Positions 53,820-63,239 of a stretch of 64,000 nucleotides of DNA are shown one piece after another. How positions within the stretch are numbered: position 1 is the first letter of the stretch; each line of letters begins with the position of its first letter. The notes beneath the pieces are model-generated. The model made no database searches, was not told the origin of the DNA, and worked only from the letters and a program-made list of their open reading frames with translations. The stretch comes from J054 sp964613615 (GTDB lineage Bacteria > Pseudomonadota > Gammaproteobacteria > Steroidobacterales > GCA-2729495), in contig CAZTIB010000057.1 of the NCBI GenBank assembly GCA_964613615.1, positions 27,453 through 91,452 on the forward strand, given 5' to 3'. The translations under genes and the position numbers were made by a program.

Positions 53820-53883
53820 GTCTTGTAAACGGGTTTACGGCAGAGGAATTCGTTCCTCGCCGGCGGCGGGATTCCGGTGCCGC

Positions 53884-54849
53884 TCACGCCTCGGTGGCCA
53901 GGGCATCCAGGTATTTCTCGGCGTCCAGAGCGGCCATGCAGCCCGAGCCGGCCGACGTGATGGCCTGTCGGTAGACCGGATCGGCGACATCGCCCGCGGC
54001 AAAGACGCCCGGTACGCTGGTGGCCGTGGCGTTGCCGCGCAGGCCCGTCTGCACGTTGATATAGCCGTCTTCCATATCCAGCTGGCCTTTGAAGATGCCG
54101 GTATTCGGGTCATGGCCGATGGCGATGAATACACCCGTGCAGCTGAGTTCACGCCCGCCGCCGCCGTCCGTGGCCGCCAGTTTCAGCCCCGTGACGCCGT
54201 TGTCGTCACCGAGGACTTCTTCAACAACGTGGCTCCAGACGATATCCACGTTGCCGCCGTTGCCGGTTTTCGCGAACAGCTGGTCCTGCATCATCTTCTC
54301 GGCACGCAACTGGTCGCGCCGGTGAATCAGGGTGACTTTCGAAGCCAGGTTGGACAGGTACAGCGCTTCTTCTACCGCCGTGTTGCCGCCGCCTACCACG
54401 GCCACTTCCTGGCCGCGGTAAAAAAAGCCGTCGCAGGTGGCGCAGGCGGAGACGCCGCGGCCCTTCAGCCGATCCTCGCTCTCCAGCCCCAGGTAGCGGG
54501 CCGTGGCGCCGGTGGCAATGACCAGCGCATCGCAGGTGTACTCGCCCCCGCTGCCGCGCAGTCGGAAGGGCCTGGTTTGGACGTCAGCATCGGCAATGTG
54601 GTCGTTCACCAACTCCGTTTCCAGGCGCTCGGCGTGCTGGCGCAGATCTTCCATCAGCTGCGGGCCCTGCAGCCCTTCGCCGCCGCCCGGCCAGTTATCC
54701 ACGTCCGTCGTCGTCATCAGTTGCCCGCCCATTTCCATACCGGTAATCAGCAGCGGGCGCAGATTAGCGCGTGCGGCATATACGGCGGCGGCATAGCCGG
54801 CCGGTCCTGAGCCAAGAATGATCAGGCGACTGTGGCGGGCGGCGGGCAT
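53884..54849 (-). CDS. trxB: Thioredoxin-disulfide reductase
   Basis: A 321-residue flavoprotein that reduces thioredoxin with NADPH. FAD-binding LIILGSGPAGYAAAVYAARA, active-site CATC in GVSACATCDGFF, NADPH-binding VAVVGGGNTAVEEALYLS, and the C-terminal GVFAAGDVADPVYRQAITS are all present. The ATG MPAARHSRLIILGSG matches family N-termini; the frame reads about 40 codons further upstream with no match. Confidence 0.97.
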   Translation of the reverse strand: MPAARHSRLIILGSGPAGYAAAVYAARANLRPLLITGMEMGGQLMTTTDVDNWPGGGEGLQGPQLMEDLRQHAERLETELVNDHIADADVQTRPFRLRGSGGEYTCDALVIATGATARYLGLESEDRLKGRGVSACATCDGFFYRGQEVAVVGGGNTAVEEALYLSNLASKVTLIHRRDQLRAEKMMQDQLFAKTGNGGNVDIVWSHVVEEVLGDDNGVTGLKLAATDGGGGRELSCTGVFIAIGHDPNTGIFKGQLDMEDGYINVQTGLRGNATATSVPGVFAAGDVADPVYRQAITSAGSGCMAALDAEKYLDALATEA

Positions 54850-54973
54850 CCAGGTTCTCCAGGCTCGGCGGCAGGGCGCCCGGGCGGGCGGGCCCGGTAG
54901 TGTAGGGGAAGGTTCAAGGGCCGGCAAAGCGGTGCGGCGCCTGCGGGGGGTTGCATGCGCCGGCACATTGCCG

Positions 54974-55015
54974 GATAGTAATAAACAGCTATCTGCTTAT
55001 GATTTAGGTAGATAG
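54974..55015 (+). promoter_or_regulatory. AT-rich motif with GATAG/CTATC repeats before ftsK
   Basis: GATAG at 54974, CTATCT at 54989-54994 and AGATAG at 55010-55015 form overlapping inverted repeats in an AT-rich patch 45-85 nt before ftsK. They may be operator half-sites or part of a promoter; a good -35/-10 pair with normal spacing is not clear. Low confidence. Confidence 0.3.
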
Positions 55016-55059
55016 AAATTGTTGTTGTTGCAGTATCTCAGTTGTCGAAAGTAGCTTCC

Positions 55060-57360
55060 ATGCCCCGGCGACCAGTGTCGCCGATGCCAGTGGCGCAGGC
55101 CGTGCGCGAGGCGGCCCTGTGGGTATTCGGCGCGCTCGCGTTGATCATGCTGGTGGCCTTGCTGACTTATGATGCCCGCGATCCGGGTTTCAGCCGCACC
55201 GGCGATGGCGGCAGCGTTCGCAACCAGATCGGCTCGGCCGGCGCGTGGTTTGCCGACGTGACTTACAGCCTGTTCGGCATGCCCGCGTTCCTGTTTCCCG
55301 CCATGGCGCTGCTGACCGGCTGGCTGATATTCACCCAGCGCACCACGTCCGCACCCCTGGACCGCGCGCTGCTGGGCACGCGCTTCGGCGGTTTTCTGAC
55401 CACGCTAGCTACCAGCTGCGGGCTGGCCACACTGCATTTTACCGGCATGGACATGCCGCAATCGGCAGGAGGCGCCTTCGGCCAGGTGGTGGGTGGCTCG
55501 CTGGCGAGCGGCCTGGGCATTCTTGGCGGCACACTGCTACTGCTGGCTTTGTGGCTGGCGTCCGTATCGCTTTTCACCGGCCTCTCCTGGCTGGCGGTGA
55601 TGGACCAGGTCGGCAAGTCCGTGCTGGACGGCCTGGATGAATTGCGCAACCTGGGAATCGTGATCCAGGAGCGGCTGGCAGCCCGCCGCGCACAGCAGCA
55701 GCGCCAGCAAACGGTGAGCAGAACGCGCCAGGAAACCCTGACCCGCAAGCGTCCGCATATCGAACCGGTATTGCCGGCGCCCGAACCCAGTGTGCGGGCG
55801 CAGAAAGAACGCCAGGTGCCGCTGTTCGAGCCGGTGGAACCGGGCGAACGGCCGCCGCTGGCGCTGCTGGATGACCCGCCGGTGCAGACCGCCAGTTATT
55901 CGGAAGAGGCGCTGGAAGCCATGTCGCGCCTGGTGGAGCTGAAGCTGCGAGATTTCGGGGTCGAAGTCGAAGTGGTCTCGGTGCATCCGGGACCGGTCGT
56001 TACCCGCTTCGAGTTGGCGCCGGCTCCCGGCGTCAAGGTCAGCCAGATCAGCAACCTGTCGAAGGACCTGGCGCGCTCGCTGTCGGCCATCAGCGTGCGG
56101 GTGGTGGAAGTCATCCCGGGCAAGCCCACTGTCGGTCTGGAAATTCCGAACGAGTCGCGCGAGCTGGTAACCCTGGGCGAGATCCTGCGGTCGAAGGCCT
56201 ACGAAGACATGGCCTCGCCACTCGCCCTGGCGCTGGGCAAGGACATCAGTGGCAAGTCGGTGGTGGCCGACCTGCAGAAAATGCCCCACTTGCTGATTGC
56301 CGGCACCACCGGGTCGGGCAAGTCTGTCGCGATCAATGCGATGGTGCTGAGTCTGCTGTACAAGGCCACACCGGACGAAGTCCGGACCATCATGATTGAC
56401 CCGAAGATGCTGGAGCTGTCGGTCTACGAGGGCATTCCGCACCTGCTGTGCCCGGTGGTCACCGATATGAAAGACGCAGCCAACGCGTTGCGCTGGTGTG
56501 TCGCGGAAATGGAGCGGCGTTACCGGCTGATGGCGGCCCTTGGCGTGCGGAACTTCGGTGGTTTTAATCGCAAGGTCCGCGCAGCCGTCGAAGACGGGCA
56601 GCCAATTCCCGACCCGCTTTATCAGCCCCTCGTGCCAGACGCGCCGGAAGATGATCCGGGCGCGCCGTCCTTGCAACCTTTGCCCCAGATAGTGGTGGTC
56701 ATCGACGAGCTGGCGGACATGATGATGGTCGTCGGCAAGAAGTGCGAGGAACTCATAGCGCGGCTGGCGCAGAAAGCGCGGGCCTCGGGCATTCACATGA
56801 TTATCGCGACGCAACGGCCGTCGGTTGATGTGATTACCGGCCTGATCAAGGCCAATATTCCTACCCGCATCGCGTTCCAGGTATCGGCCAAGGTGGACTC
56901 GCGGACGATTCTCGACCAGGGCGGTGCCGAAACCTTGCTGGGCCACGGCGACATGCTGTTCCTGCCGCCCGGCACCGGTGTTCCGGTGCGTGTTCACGGC
57001 GCCTTCGTCTCCGATCACGAAGTGCACCGTGTGGTCGCGCAGCTGCGCGGTTCCGGCGAGCCGAAGTACCTGGACGAAATCACCAGCGAGCCGCTTGAGC
57101 CACTGGCGGGGCTGTCTATAGAAGCCTCGGGCGTGGTGGGTGAGGTAGATGCCGAAGGAGATCCTCTCTATGATCAGGCCGTGCGTATTGTCACGGAAAC
57201 CCGGCGGGCATCGGTATCCGGCATCCAGCGTCGCCTGAAGATCGGCTACAACCGTGCGGCGCGGATGGTCGAGACCATGGAAGCGACAGGCATCGTGGGG
57301 CAGTTGCAGGCCAACGGCTCCCGCGAGGTTCTCGCACCACCCCCGCCGGAGGACCGCTGA
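55060..57360 (+). CDS. ftsK: DNA translocase FtsK
   Basis: A 766-residue division-linked DNA pump. It has four N-terminal membrane helices (from AAWVFGALALIM-like LWVFGALALIMLVALLTY), a fairly short linker rich in Gln/Arg/Pro (about 205-285), and the motor: DLQKMPHLLIAGTTGSGKSVAI, DPKMLELSVYEGIPHLLCPV and RLAQKARASGIHMIIATQRP. The C-terminal gamma domain (DPLYDQAVRIVTETRRASVS... QLQANGSREVL) recognises KOPS. Start uncertain: ATG at 55060 is preferred, a TTG at 55042 is in frame. lolA follows after 6 nt. Confidence 0.95.
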   Translation: MPRRPVSPMPVAQAVREAALWVFGALALIMLVALLTYDARDPGFSRTGDGGSVRNQIGSAGAWFADVTYSLFGMPAFLFPAMALLTGWLIFTQRTTSAPLDRALLGTRFGGFLTTLATSCGLATLHFTGMDMPQSAGGAFGQVVGGSLASGLGILGGTLLLLALWLASVSLFTGLSWLAVMDQVGKSVLDGLDELRNLGIVIQERLAARRAQQQRQQTVSRTRQETLTRKRPHIEPVLPAPEPSVRAQKERQVPLFEPVEPGERPPLALLDDPPVQTASYSEEALEAMSRLVELKLRDFGVEVEVVSVHPGPVVTRFELAPAPGVKVSQISNLSKDLARSLSAISVRVVEVIPGKPTVGLEIPNESRELVTLGEILRSKAYEDMASPLALALGKDISGKSVVADLQKMPHLLIAGTTGSGKSVAINAMVLSLLYKATPDEVRTIMIDPKMLELSVYEGIPHLLCPVVTDMKDAANALRWCVAEMERRYRLMAALGVRNFGGFNRKVRAAVEDGQPIPDPLYQPLVPDAPEDDPGAPSLQPLPQIVVVIDELADMMMVVGKKCEELIARLAQKARASGIHMIIATQRPSVDVITGLIKANIPTRIAFQVSAKVDSRTILDQGGAETLLGHGDMLFLPPGTGVPVRVHGAFVSDHEVHRVVAQLRGSGEPKYLDEITSEPLEPLAGLSIEASGVVGEVDAEGDPLYDQAVRIVTETRRASVSGIQRRLKIGYNRAARMVETMEATGIVGQLQANGSREVLAPPPPEDR

Positions 57361-57366
57361 GCTATC

Positions 57367-58014
57367 GTGCCCGGCCATAAGCGGGCCGGCGCCTTGTTGG
57401 CGCTGTTGCTGTTTCATCTGTTCGCACCGGCAGTCGCCGGGACCACGGATCCAGGTCTTGCTCGCCTGCAAGGTTTCCTCGACGAACTCGACACGCTGAT
57501 CGCCGATTTCACGCAGGACGTCGTGAATCGCGACCTTGAACTCGTGGAGTCGGCCAGCGGTCAGGTTGTGCTGCAGAAACCGGGGCGGTTTCGATGGGAC
57601 TATCGCGAGCCCTTCGAGCGCGTGATCGTGGCCGACGGTGAACGGCTGTGGTTGTACGAAGCGGATCTCGACCAGGTGACGGTGCGACGGCTGGATGAGG
57701 GCCTGGGCGAGACGCCCGCGGCGCTGCTGACCGGCTCCGTCGACGTATTGGAGACTTTCGAATTCCTCGGCAGCGATACCGAGGACGACTTGCTGTGGGT
57801 CAGTCTTGGGCCCCGTTCCGAGGCCGGCGATTTCGACAGCATCCGACTGGGCTTTGACGGGCTGCTGCTCACGCGACTGGAACTGCGGGACCGCCTCGGG
57901 CAGACGACCCGGCTGGCCTTTTCCGCTGTGGAGCAGGGCACCGTGCTGCCCGATGCCGTGTTCACCTTCGCCGTGCCCGACGGCGTCGACGTGATCGGCG
58001 AAGACGAACTCTGA
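57367..58014 (+). CDS. lolA: Outer-membrane lipoprotein carrier LolA
   Basis: A 215-residue periplasmic chaperone that carries lipoproteins from LolCDE to LolB. Signal peptide MPGHKRAGALLALLLFHLFAPAVAG, then LIADFTQDVVNRDLELVESASG, GQVVLQKPGRFRWDYREPFE and ERLWLYEADLDQVTVRRLD, the LolA beta-strand pattern. The start is GTG. It lies between ftsK and rarA, as in E. coli. Confidence 0.93.
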   Translation: MPGHKRAGALLALLLFHLFAPAVAGTTDPGLARLQGFLDELDTLIADFTQDVVNRDLELVESASGQVVLQKPGRFRWDYREPFERVIVADGERLWLYEADLDQVTVRRLDEGLGETPAALLTGSVDVLETFEFLGSDTEDDLLWVSLGPRSEAGDFDSIRLGFDGLLLTRLELRDRLGQTTRLAFSAVEQGTVLPDAVFTFAVPDGVDVIGEDEL

Positions 58015-58021
58015 GGCGGCC

Positions 58022-58414
58022 GTGTTACCACTGCGTTTTCCTTACCAGTGGCTGTTCGGTGGCCTGTTCGTAATGGCGGTGGTCCTCGGCTTTGCCCTGG
58101 CGCCCCTGGGCAGGCTGACGGCGGCCTGGGTGCTGACCGACAAGTTGATGCATGCGCTGGCCTTTGCCGCCCTGATGGTCTGGTTCTGCGGCGTATTTCG
58201 CCTGCCCTTTACACCGGTCGTGGCCATTGGGCTGCTGGCCTTCGGCGGCGTGATCGAGTTTCTCCAGGGCATGCTCCCCTACCGCAGTGCCGAATTCCGT
58301 GACCTGCTGGCCGATGGTGCTGGGATATTCGCCGGCTGGATCCTGGCCGTCATCGGCCTGCGCCACTGGACTCGCTGGCTGGAATCTTTTCTGCGGCCTC
58401 GCACCGCGCCGTGA
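58022..58414 (+). CDS. VanZ-like membrane protein
   Basis: A 130-residue membrane protein with four hydrophobic segments: about 7-28, 37-58, 62-80 and 95-113. VLTDKLMHALAFAALMVWF and RSAEFRDLLADGAGIFAGWIL match the VanZ pattern (a His in the second helix and an Asp-rich turn before the last). VanZ-family proteins are of unclear function; the link to glycopeptide resistance is by name only. It overlaps rarA's start by 4 nt. Confidence 0.7.
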   Translation: MLPLRFPYQWLFGGLFVMAVVLGFALAPLGRLTAAWVLTDKLMHALAFAALMVWFCGVFRLPFTPVVAIGLLAFGGVIEFLQGMLPYRSAEFRDLLADGAGIFAGWILAVIGLRHWTRWLESFLRPRTAP

Positions 58415-59688
58415 ACCGGGATGTGCGGCCCCTGGCGGATCGCATGCGGCCGCAGTCCGTGGCCGAAGTCGCCGGCCAGCAACATCTGCTCGGGGCAAAC
58501 AAGCCCCTGCAACGGTTACTGGAGGCCCGCCCGCTGCACTCAGCCATCCTGTGGGGCCCACCGGGTACCGGCAAGACGACCCTGGCCCGGCTGGTAGCTG
58601 TCAACGCCGGCGCGCACTTCGTCGCCTTTTCTGCCGTGCTGGCCGGTGTAAAAGACATTCGCGCCGCCGTTGCCGATGCCAAGGCGAACGCGGGCACGCC
58701 GACCGTGCTGTTTCTCGACGAGGTGCACCGGTTCAACAAAGCGCAGCAGGATGCGTTTCTGCCGTGGGTCGAAGACGGCACGATCACGTTCATCGGGGCG
58801 ACGACCGAGAACCCGTCTTTCGCGCTGAACAACGCGTTGCTGTCTCGCGCCCGCGTCTACGTGCTGAAGGCCCTGGCGGCGGAAGACCTGGTCACGGTGC
58901 TGAAGCGCGCGCTGGCCGACGCGGCCCACGGCCCCGGGTTGCTTAAAGCGCCTGAAGATCAGTTGCAGGTCCTGGCAGCCGCTGCGGATGGCGATGCCCG
59001 GCGGGCGCTGAACCTGCTGGAACTGGCGGCAGAGCTGGCGGGCGATGGTGGCGAACTCACCGCCGGGATTGTTACCGAGGTCACTGCCGGCAGCGTACGG
59101 CGTTTCGACAAAAGCGGGGATCTGTTCTACGACCAGATCTCCGCACTGCACAAGTCGGTGCGCGGGTCTGACCCGGACGCGGCCTTGTACTGGTTCGCAC
59201 GCATGCTGGATGGTGGCTGCGATCCTCTATATATTGCGCGGCGCGTGCTGCGGATGGCGTCGGAAGATATCGGCAACGCCGACCCGCGCGCGCTGCAGAT
59301 CGCGCTGGATGCGTGGCAGGTCTACGAGCGGCTAGGCAGTCCGGAAGGCGAGCTGGCCCTGGCCCAGGCGGTGGTGTTCCTTGCCTGTGCGGCGAAGAGC
59401 AATGCGGTTTACAAGGCTTTCGCTGCGGCCAGTCACGACGCGGCTGACAGCGGCTCGCTGGACGTGCCGACGCACCTGCGCAATGCGCCGACGGCCCTGA
59501 TGCGCAGCCTCGGGCACGGCAAGGGGTATCGCTATGCTCACGATGAGCCCGAAGCCTTTGCGGCGGGAGAGAGTTATTTTCCGGAAGAGCTCGGCGCGCG
59601 GCGCTATTACGAACCGGTGGACCGGGGCCTGGAGACGGCGATTGGTGCGAAACTGGCCGAGCTGAGGCAGCGCAATCGCACCGGCTAG
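58411..59688 (+). CDS. rarA: Replication-associated recombination protein RarA (MgsA)
   Basis: A 425-residue AAA+ clamp-loader-like ATPase acting at stalled forks. N-terminal LADRMRPQSVAEVAGQQHLLG, Walker A WGPPGTGKTTLARL, Walker B VLFLDEVHRFNKAQQDAFLPW and C-terminal GSDPDAALYWFARMLDGGCDP are typical. The GTG start overlaps the previous stop as GTGA. serS follows after 56 nt. Confidence 0.96.
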   Translation: MNRDVRPLADRMRPQSVAEVAGQQHLLGANKPLQRLLEARPLHSAILWGPPGTGKTTLARLVAVNAGAHFVAFSAVLAGVKDIRAAVADAKANAGTPTVLFLDEVHRFNKAQQDAFLPWVEDGTITFIGATTENPSFALNNALLSRARVYVLKALAAEDLVTVLKRALADAAHGPGLLKAPEDQLQVLAAAADGDARRALNLLELAAELAGDGGELTAGIVTEVTAGSVRRFDKSGDLFYDQISALHKSVRGSDPDAALYWFARMLDGGCDPLYIARRVLRMASEDIGNADPRALQIALDAWQVYERLGSPEGELALAQAVVFLACAAKSNAVYKAFAAASHDAADSGSLDVPTHLRNAPTALMRSLGHGKGYRYAHDEPEAFAAGESYFPEELGARRYYEPVDRGLETAIGAKLAELRQRNRTG

Positions 59689-59693
59689 ATGTC

Positions 59694-59720
59694 TTGGGCA
59701 AAAGCTTAATTATATATAAA
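59694..59720 (+). promoter_or_regulatory. Candidate promoter before serS
   Basis: TTGGGC and TATAAA are separated by 15 nt in an AT-rich stretch (TAATTATATATAAAAC) 25 nt before serS. Spacing is short and the -35 is poor, so this is only a guess that serS has its own promoter after rarA. Confidence 0.3.
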
Positions 59721-59744
59721 ACATGAAGTTGAAGAATATTTCTC

Positions 59745-61022
59745 ATGCTTGATCCAAAATTGCTGCGAACGGATCTGGACGGCGTCGCCGAGAACCTGGC
59801 GAAGCGTGGCTACCAGCTGGATACGGCCGCCTATGAAGGGCTGGAGGACCGCCGCAAGGGGCTGCAGACGCGTGTGGAAGAACTGCGCAACGAGCGCAAT
59901 GTGAAGTCGAAATCCATCGGCAAGGCCAAGGCTGCCGGTGAAGATATAACGCCTTTGCTCGCTGAGGTGGAGCACCTCGGCGACGCCCTGAAAGCGGCGG
60001 ACGCCGAACTGGACGCGCTGCAGGCGGAACTGCGGGCAATCCACCTGGACATGCCGAACCTGTTGCACGAGTCCGTACCCGACGGTGCTGACGAATCCAG
60101 CAACGAGGAACTGCGCCGGTGGGGCGAGCCGGGACACTTCGATTTCGAACCGGCCGACCACACCGACCTGGGTGCGCGGCTCGGGCTGCTGGACTTCGAG
60201 GCCGGCGCGAAGCTCGCCGGGGCGAGATTCACGGTGATGACCGGTGCGCTGGCGCGTCTGCATCGGGCGCTGATTCAGTTCATGCTCGATGTGCAAACCG
60301 TCGAGCACGGTTACCTGGAGGTCTACACGCCGTACATCGTGAATGCCACGGCGCTGGAAGGTACCGGGCAGTTACCGAAATTTGGCGAAGATCTCTTTGC
60401 CATTGACGGTGAACGGGACTTCTACCTGATTCCGACGGCGGAGGTGCCCCTGACCAACCTCACCCGTGACGGCATCCTGGCCGCAGAAGAGCTGCCGCTG
60501 AAGCTCACCGCCCACACGCCGTGTTTCCGTTCCGAGGCCGGGTCCCATGGCAAGGACACCCGCGGCATGATTCGCCAGCACCAGTTCGAGAAGGTGGAGC
60601 TGGTGCAGATCGTGCGTCCCGAAGATTCCTGGCGGGCGCTGGAGGAACTGACCGGGCACGCGGAGATTATTCTCCAGCGGCTGGGGCTGCCGTACCGGGT
60701 GATGGCCCTGTGCATGGGGGATACCGGCTTCGGTGCGGCGAAGACCTACGATCTGGAAGTCTGGCTGCCATCGGAGCAGCGCTACCGGGAAATTTCTTCC
60801 TGCAGCAACTGTGTGGATTTCCAGGCCCGTCGCATGGGCGCGCGCTGGCGCAATCCGGAGACCGGCAAACCGGAGTTGGTGCATACGTTAAACGGCTCCG
60901 GCGTGGCCGCCGGCCGAGCATTGATCGCGATCATGGAGAACTATCAGACGGCCGAGGGCACGATCCAGGTCCCGGGTGTGCTGCGCCCATACATGCGCGG
61001 CCTGGAAGTCATCGAGGCCTAG
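59745..61022 (+). CDS. serS: Seryl-tRNA synthetase
   Basis: A 425-residue class II synthetase charging tRNA-Ser. An N-terminal antiparallel coiled-coil arm (about 25-105) is followed by the core with motif 2 FRSEAGSHGKDTRGMIRQHQ and motif 3 LNGSGVAAGRALIAIMENY. Length matches E. coli (430). The ATG at 59745 begins MLDPKLLRTDLDGVAENLA, the usual start. Confidence 0.97.
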   Translation: MLDPKLLRTDLDGVAENLAKRGYQLDTAAYEGLEDRRKGLQTRVEELRNERNVKSKSIGKAKAAGEDITPLLAEVEHLGDALKAADAELDALQAELRAIHLDMPNLLHESVPDGADESSNEELRRWGEPGHFDFEPADHTDLGARLGLLDFEAGAKLAGARFTVMTGALARLHRALIQFMLDVQTVEHGYLEVYTPYIVNATALEGTGQLPKFGEDLFAIDGERDFYLIPTAEVPLTNLTRDGILAAEELPLKLTAHTPCFRSEAGSHGKDTRGMIRQHQFEKVELVQIVRPEDSWRALEELTGHAEIILQRLGLPYRVMALCMGDTGFGAAKTYDLEVWLPSEQRYREISSCSNCVDFQARRMGARWRNPETGKPELVHTLNGSGVAAGRALIAIMENYQTAEGTIQVPGVLRPYMRGLEVIEA

Positions 61023-61028
61023 TCAGCA

Positions 61029-63236
61029 GTGCCGGGTCGCAGCTTCGCAGTCCGGGCGCGCCGCTTCCGGCACAGGGATGAATTCGCGTGGCGTCGAACT
61101 GCAAAGCAACTTGCATCGTGCGCGACCTTAATTGTATTGGCGGTTGGAATCATGAGCGGTTGCGGTGACGAAGTTGAGCCGGATGCCTATCCCGCCGCGC
61201 AGCGCTTGGCGATCGTTGACGACTATCATGGCACCGAGGTGGGCGACCCCTATCGCTGGCTCGAGGCGCTGGACGCGCCGGAGACCCGCAATTGGGTCGC
61301 AGCGCAGAACGCGCTGACTGAGTCACGGCTTGCAAGGCTGCCTGCCCGAGAGTGGTTTGCCAACAAGCTGGCCGGCCTGATCGACTACGAGCGGATCAGC
61401 GTGCCTGACGCACGGGGCGGTGTGTACGTGTTCGACCACAATACGGGTCGGCTCGAACAGGACGTGCTGCGTGTGAGCGACGATCCGGCGGAGCTGGGCC
61501 GCGTGCTGCTGGATCCCAACGCGCTGGCCGCTGACGGGTCCATTTCCATCGGCGGCTATGCCCTTAGTCCGGACGGTCGCTGGCTCGCCTATAGCCTGTC
61601 CGAAGGCGGCAGCGACTGGGACTACTGGCAGGCGCGGAACACTGAAACCGGGGAAGACCGCGACGATCGCATCGAAGGCACCAAGTTTACCGGCGTGTCC
61701 TGGACGCTCGGGGGTGACGCGTTCTATTACAGCCGCTATCCGGAGGCCGACAGCGGTTACGACGATTCACAGCAGGTACGCATATTCCGCCATGAGCTCG
61801 GGACGCCGCAGTCCGCAGACACGCTAGTGTTTGAGGTTACCGATCACCCGACGCGCAATCCCTATGGCGCGGTCACGGAGGACGGACGCTACCTGGTGAT
61901 CGAGCTCTTCGACGGCTATGAGACCAACGGCATCTATTACCTGCCGCTGGACGAGGGCGGGGCACCGGCCGGCGAGGTAGTGCGGCTGCTCGACGACTGG
62001 GATGCTCGCTACGGGTTTATCGGTAACGACGGTGAGCGTTTTTTCTTCCAGACCACACGGGATGCACCCCTGGGTCGTGTTGTCGCCATTGACCTGTCAT
62101 CACCGGAAGGCGCGAATTGGACGGAGGTGGTTTCCGAGGCAGACTCGGCGATCGATGCGGTTACGCTCGCGGGTGGTGAACTGTTGCTGGCCTATATTCG
62201 CGACGCGCGCGCGGAAGTGCAGCGATTCGGGCTCGACGGAACGCCGCGTGGCGAACTGGCGCTCCCGGGGCATGGCACCGTGGCTGGTTTGACGGGCCGG
62301 CTGGGCGAAGAAGAGGCGTTCTTCAGTTACACGGACTTTACGACCCCGGGCACGGTGCATCGTTACGACATACAGACCGCCGAAGCGGTGGCACTTCGCC
62401 GGCCAGCCGTTGGCATTACGCCAGACGACTATCAGACCCGGCAGGTCTTCGTCACGAGTCGCGACGGCACGAAAGTGCCGATGAGTATCGTCGCGCGGCG
62501 CGATCTGCCACCCGGACCCCGGCCGACTGTCCTCTACGGCTACGGCGGCTTCAACGTATCGTTGCTGCCGGGCTATTCGACGGCGCGCATGGCCTGGCTG
62601 GAGGCCGGCGGCGTTTACGCGGTGGCCAACCTGCGTGGCGGTGGTGAGTACGGCGAGGCCTGGCACCAGGCAGGCACGAAGCTGAACAAGCAGAACGTGT
62701 TCGATGACTTCATCGCGGCGGCGGAGTGGCTGGTGGAGGAGGGCGTCACTACGCCCGAGCAGTTGGCGATCTGGGGCGGCAGCAACGGTGGCCTGCTGGT
62801 AGGCGCCGTGGCCCAGCAGCGCCCGGCGCTGTTTGCGGCCGCAGTGCCGGCGGTCGGTGTGCACGACATGCTGCGATACCACCTGGCCAGTGCGAACGCA
62901 CGGCAGTGGTCCAGCGACTATGGGCTCAGTGAGGACGCAGCCGAGTTCGGCGCGCTGTATGCCTATTCGCCGTATCACAACCTCAATGCCGGTGACTGTT
63001 ACCCGGCAACGCTGGTGATGGCCGATGCGAACGACGATCGCGTGGTGCCCTGGCACAGCTACAAGTATGCGGCAGCCTTGCAGCATGCACAGGGCTGCGA
63101 CAAGCCGGCGCTGATTCGGGTGGAAACCAATACCGGCCATGGCGCCGGTGCCTCCACGTCGAAGATCATCAATGAGTATGCGGACCAGTGGGCCTTTGTA
63201 TCGGCAATGACTGGCCTGCAGCCCACGGGGTTCTGA
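61029..63236 (+). CDS. Prolyl oligopeptidase-family (S9) lipoprotein peptidase
   Basis: A 735-residue serine peptidase of the POP/S9A family. An N-terminal region of about 45 residues ends in a hydrophobic stretch and a lipobox-like MSGC, so it is probably a lipoprotein. The rest is a beta-propeller (about 100-460) and an alpha/beta-hydrolase domain with the triad Ser in WGGSNGGLLVG (about 585), Asp in DANDDRVVP (about 665) and His in NTGHGAG (about 703). YRWLEALDAPETRNWVAAQNA matches the POP N-terminus. The GTG start lies 6 nt after serS. It acts on short proline-containing peptides. Confidence 0.9.
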   Translation: MPGRSFAVRARRFRHRDEFAWRRTAKQLASCATLIVLAVGIMSGCGDEVEPDAYPAAQRLAIVDDYHGTEVGDPYRWLEALDAPETRNWVAAQNALTESRLARLPAREWFANKLAGLIDYERISVPDARGGVYVFDHNTGRLEQDVLRVSDDPAELGRVLLDPNALAADGSISIGGYALSPDGRWLAYSLSEGGSDWDYWQARNTETGEDRDDRIEGTKFTGVSWTLGGDAFYYSRYPEADSGYDDSQQVRIFRHELGTPQSADTLVFEVTDHPTRNPYGAVTEDGRYLVIELFDGYETNGIYYLPLDEGGAPAGEVVRLLDDWDARYGFIGNDGERFFFQTTRDAPLGRVVAIDLSSPEGANWTEVVSEADSAIDAVTLAGGELLLAYIRDARAEVQRFGLDGTPRGELALPGHGTVAGLTGRLGEEEAFFSYTDFTTPGTVHRYDIQTAEAVALRRPAVGITPDDYQTRQVFVTSRDGTKVPMSIVARRDLPPGPRPTVLYGYGGFNVSLLPGYSTARMAWLEAGGVYAVANLRGGGEYGEAWHQAGTKLNKQNVFDDFIAAAEWLVEEGVTTPEQLAIWGGSNGGLLVGAVAQQRPALFAAAVPAVGVHDMLRYHLASANARQWSSDYGLSEDAAEFGALYAYSPYHNLNAGDCYPATLVMADANDDRVVPWHSYKYAAALQHAQGCDKPALIRVETNTGHGAGASTSKIINEYADQWAFVSAMTGLQPTGF

Positions 63237-63239
63237 GCG

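Noticed and set aside
55537..57471. A 644-codon open frame on the - strand, antisense to ftsK
   Set aside because: It is long only because GC-rich codons avoid stops on the opposite strand. The protein is rich in His, Arg and Gln and shows no domain, while ftsK has complete motifs.
58022..58414. Glycopeptide-resistance VanZ
   Set aside because: Only the general VanZ membrane pattern is present and no van operon genes are near; resistance is not implied.
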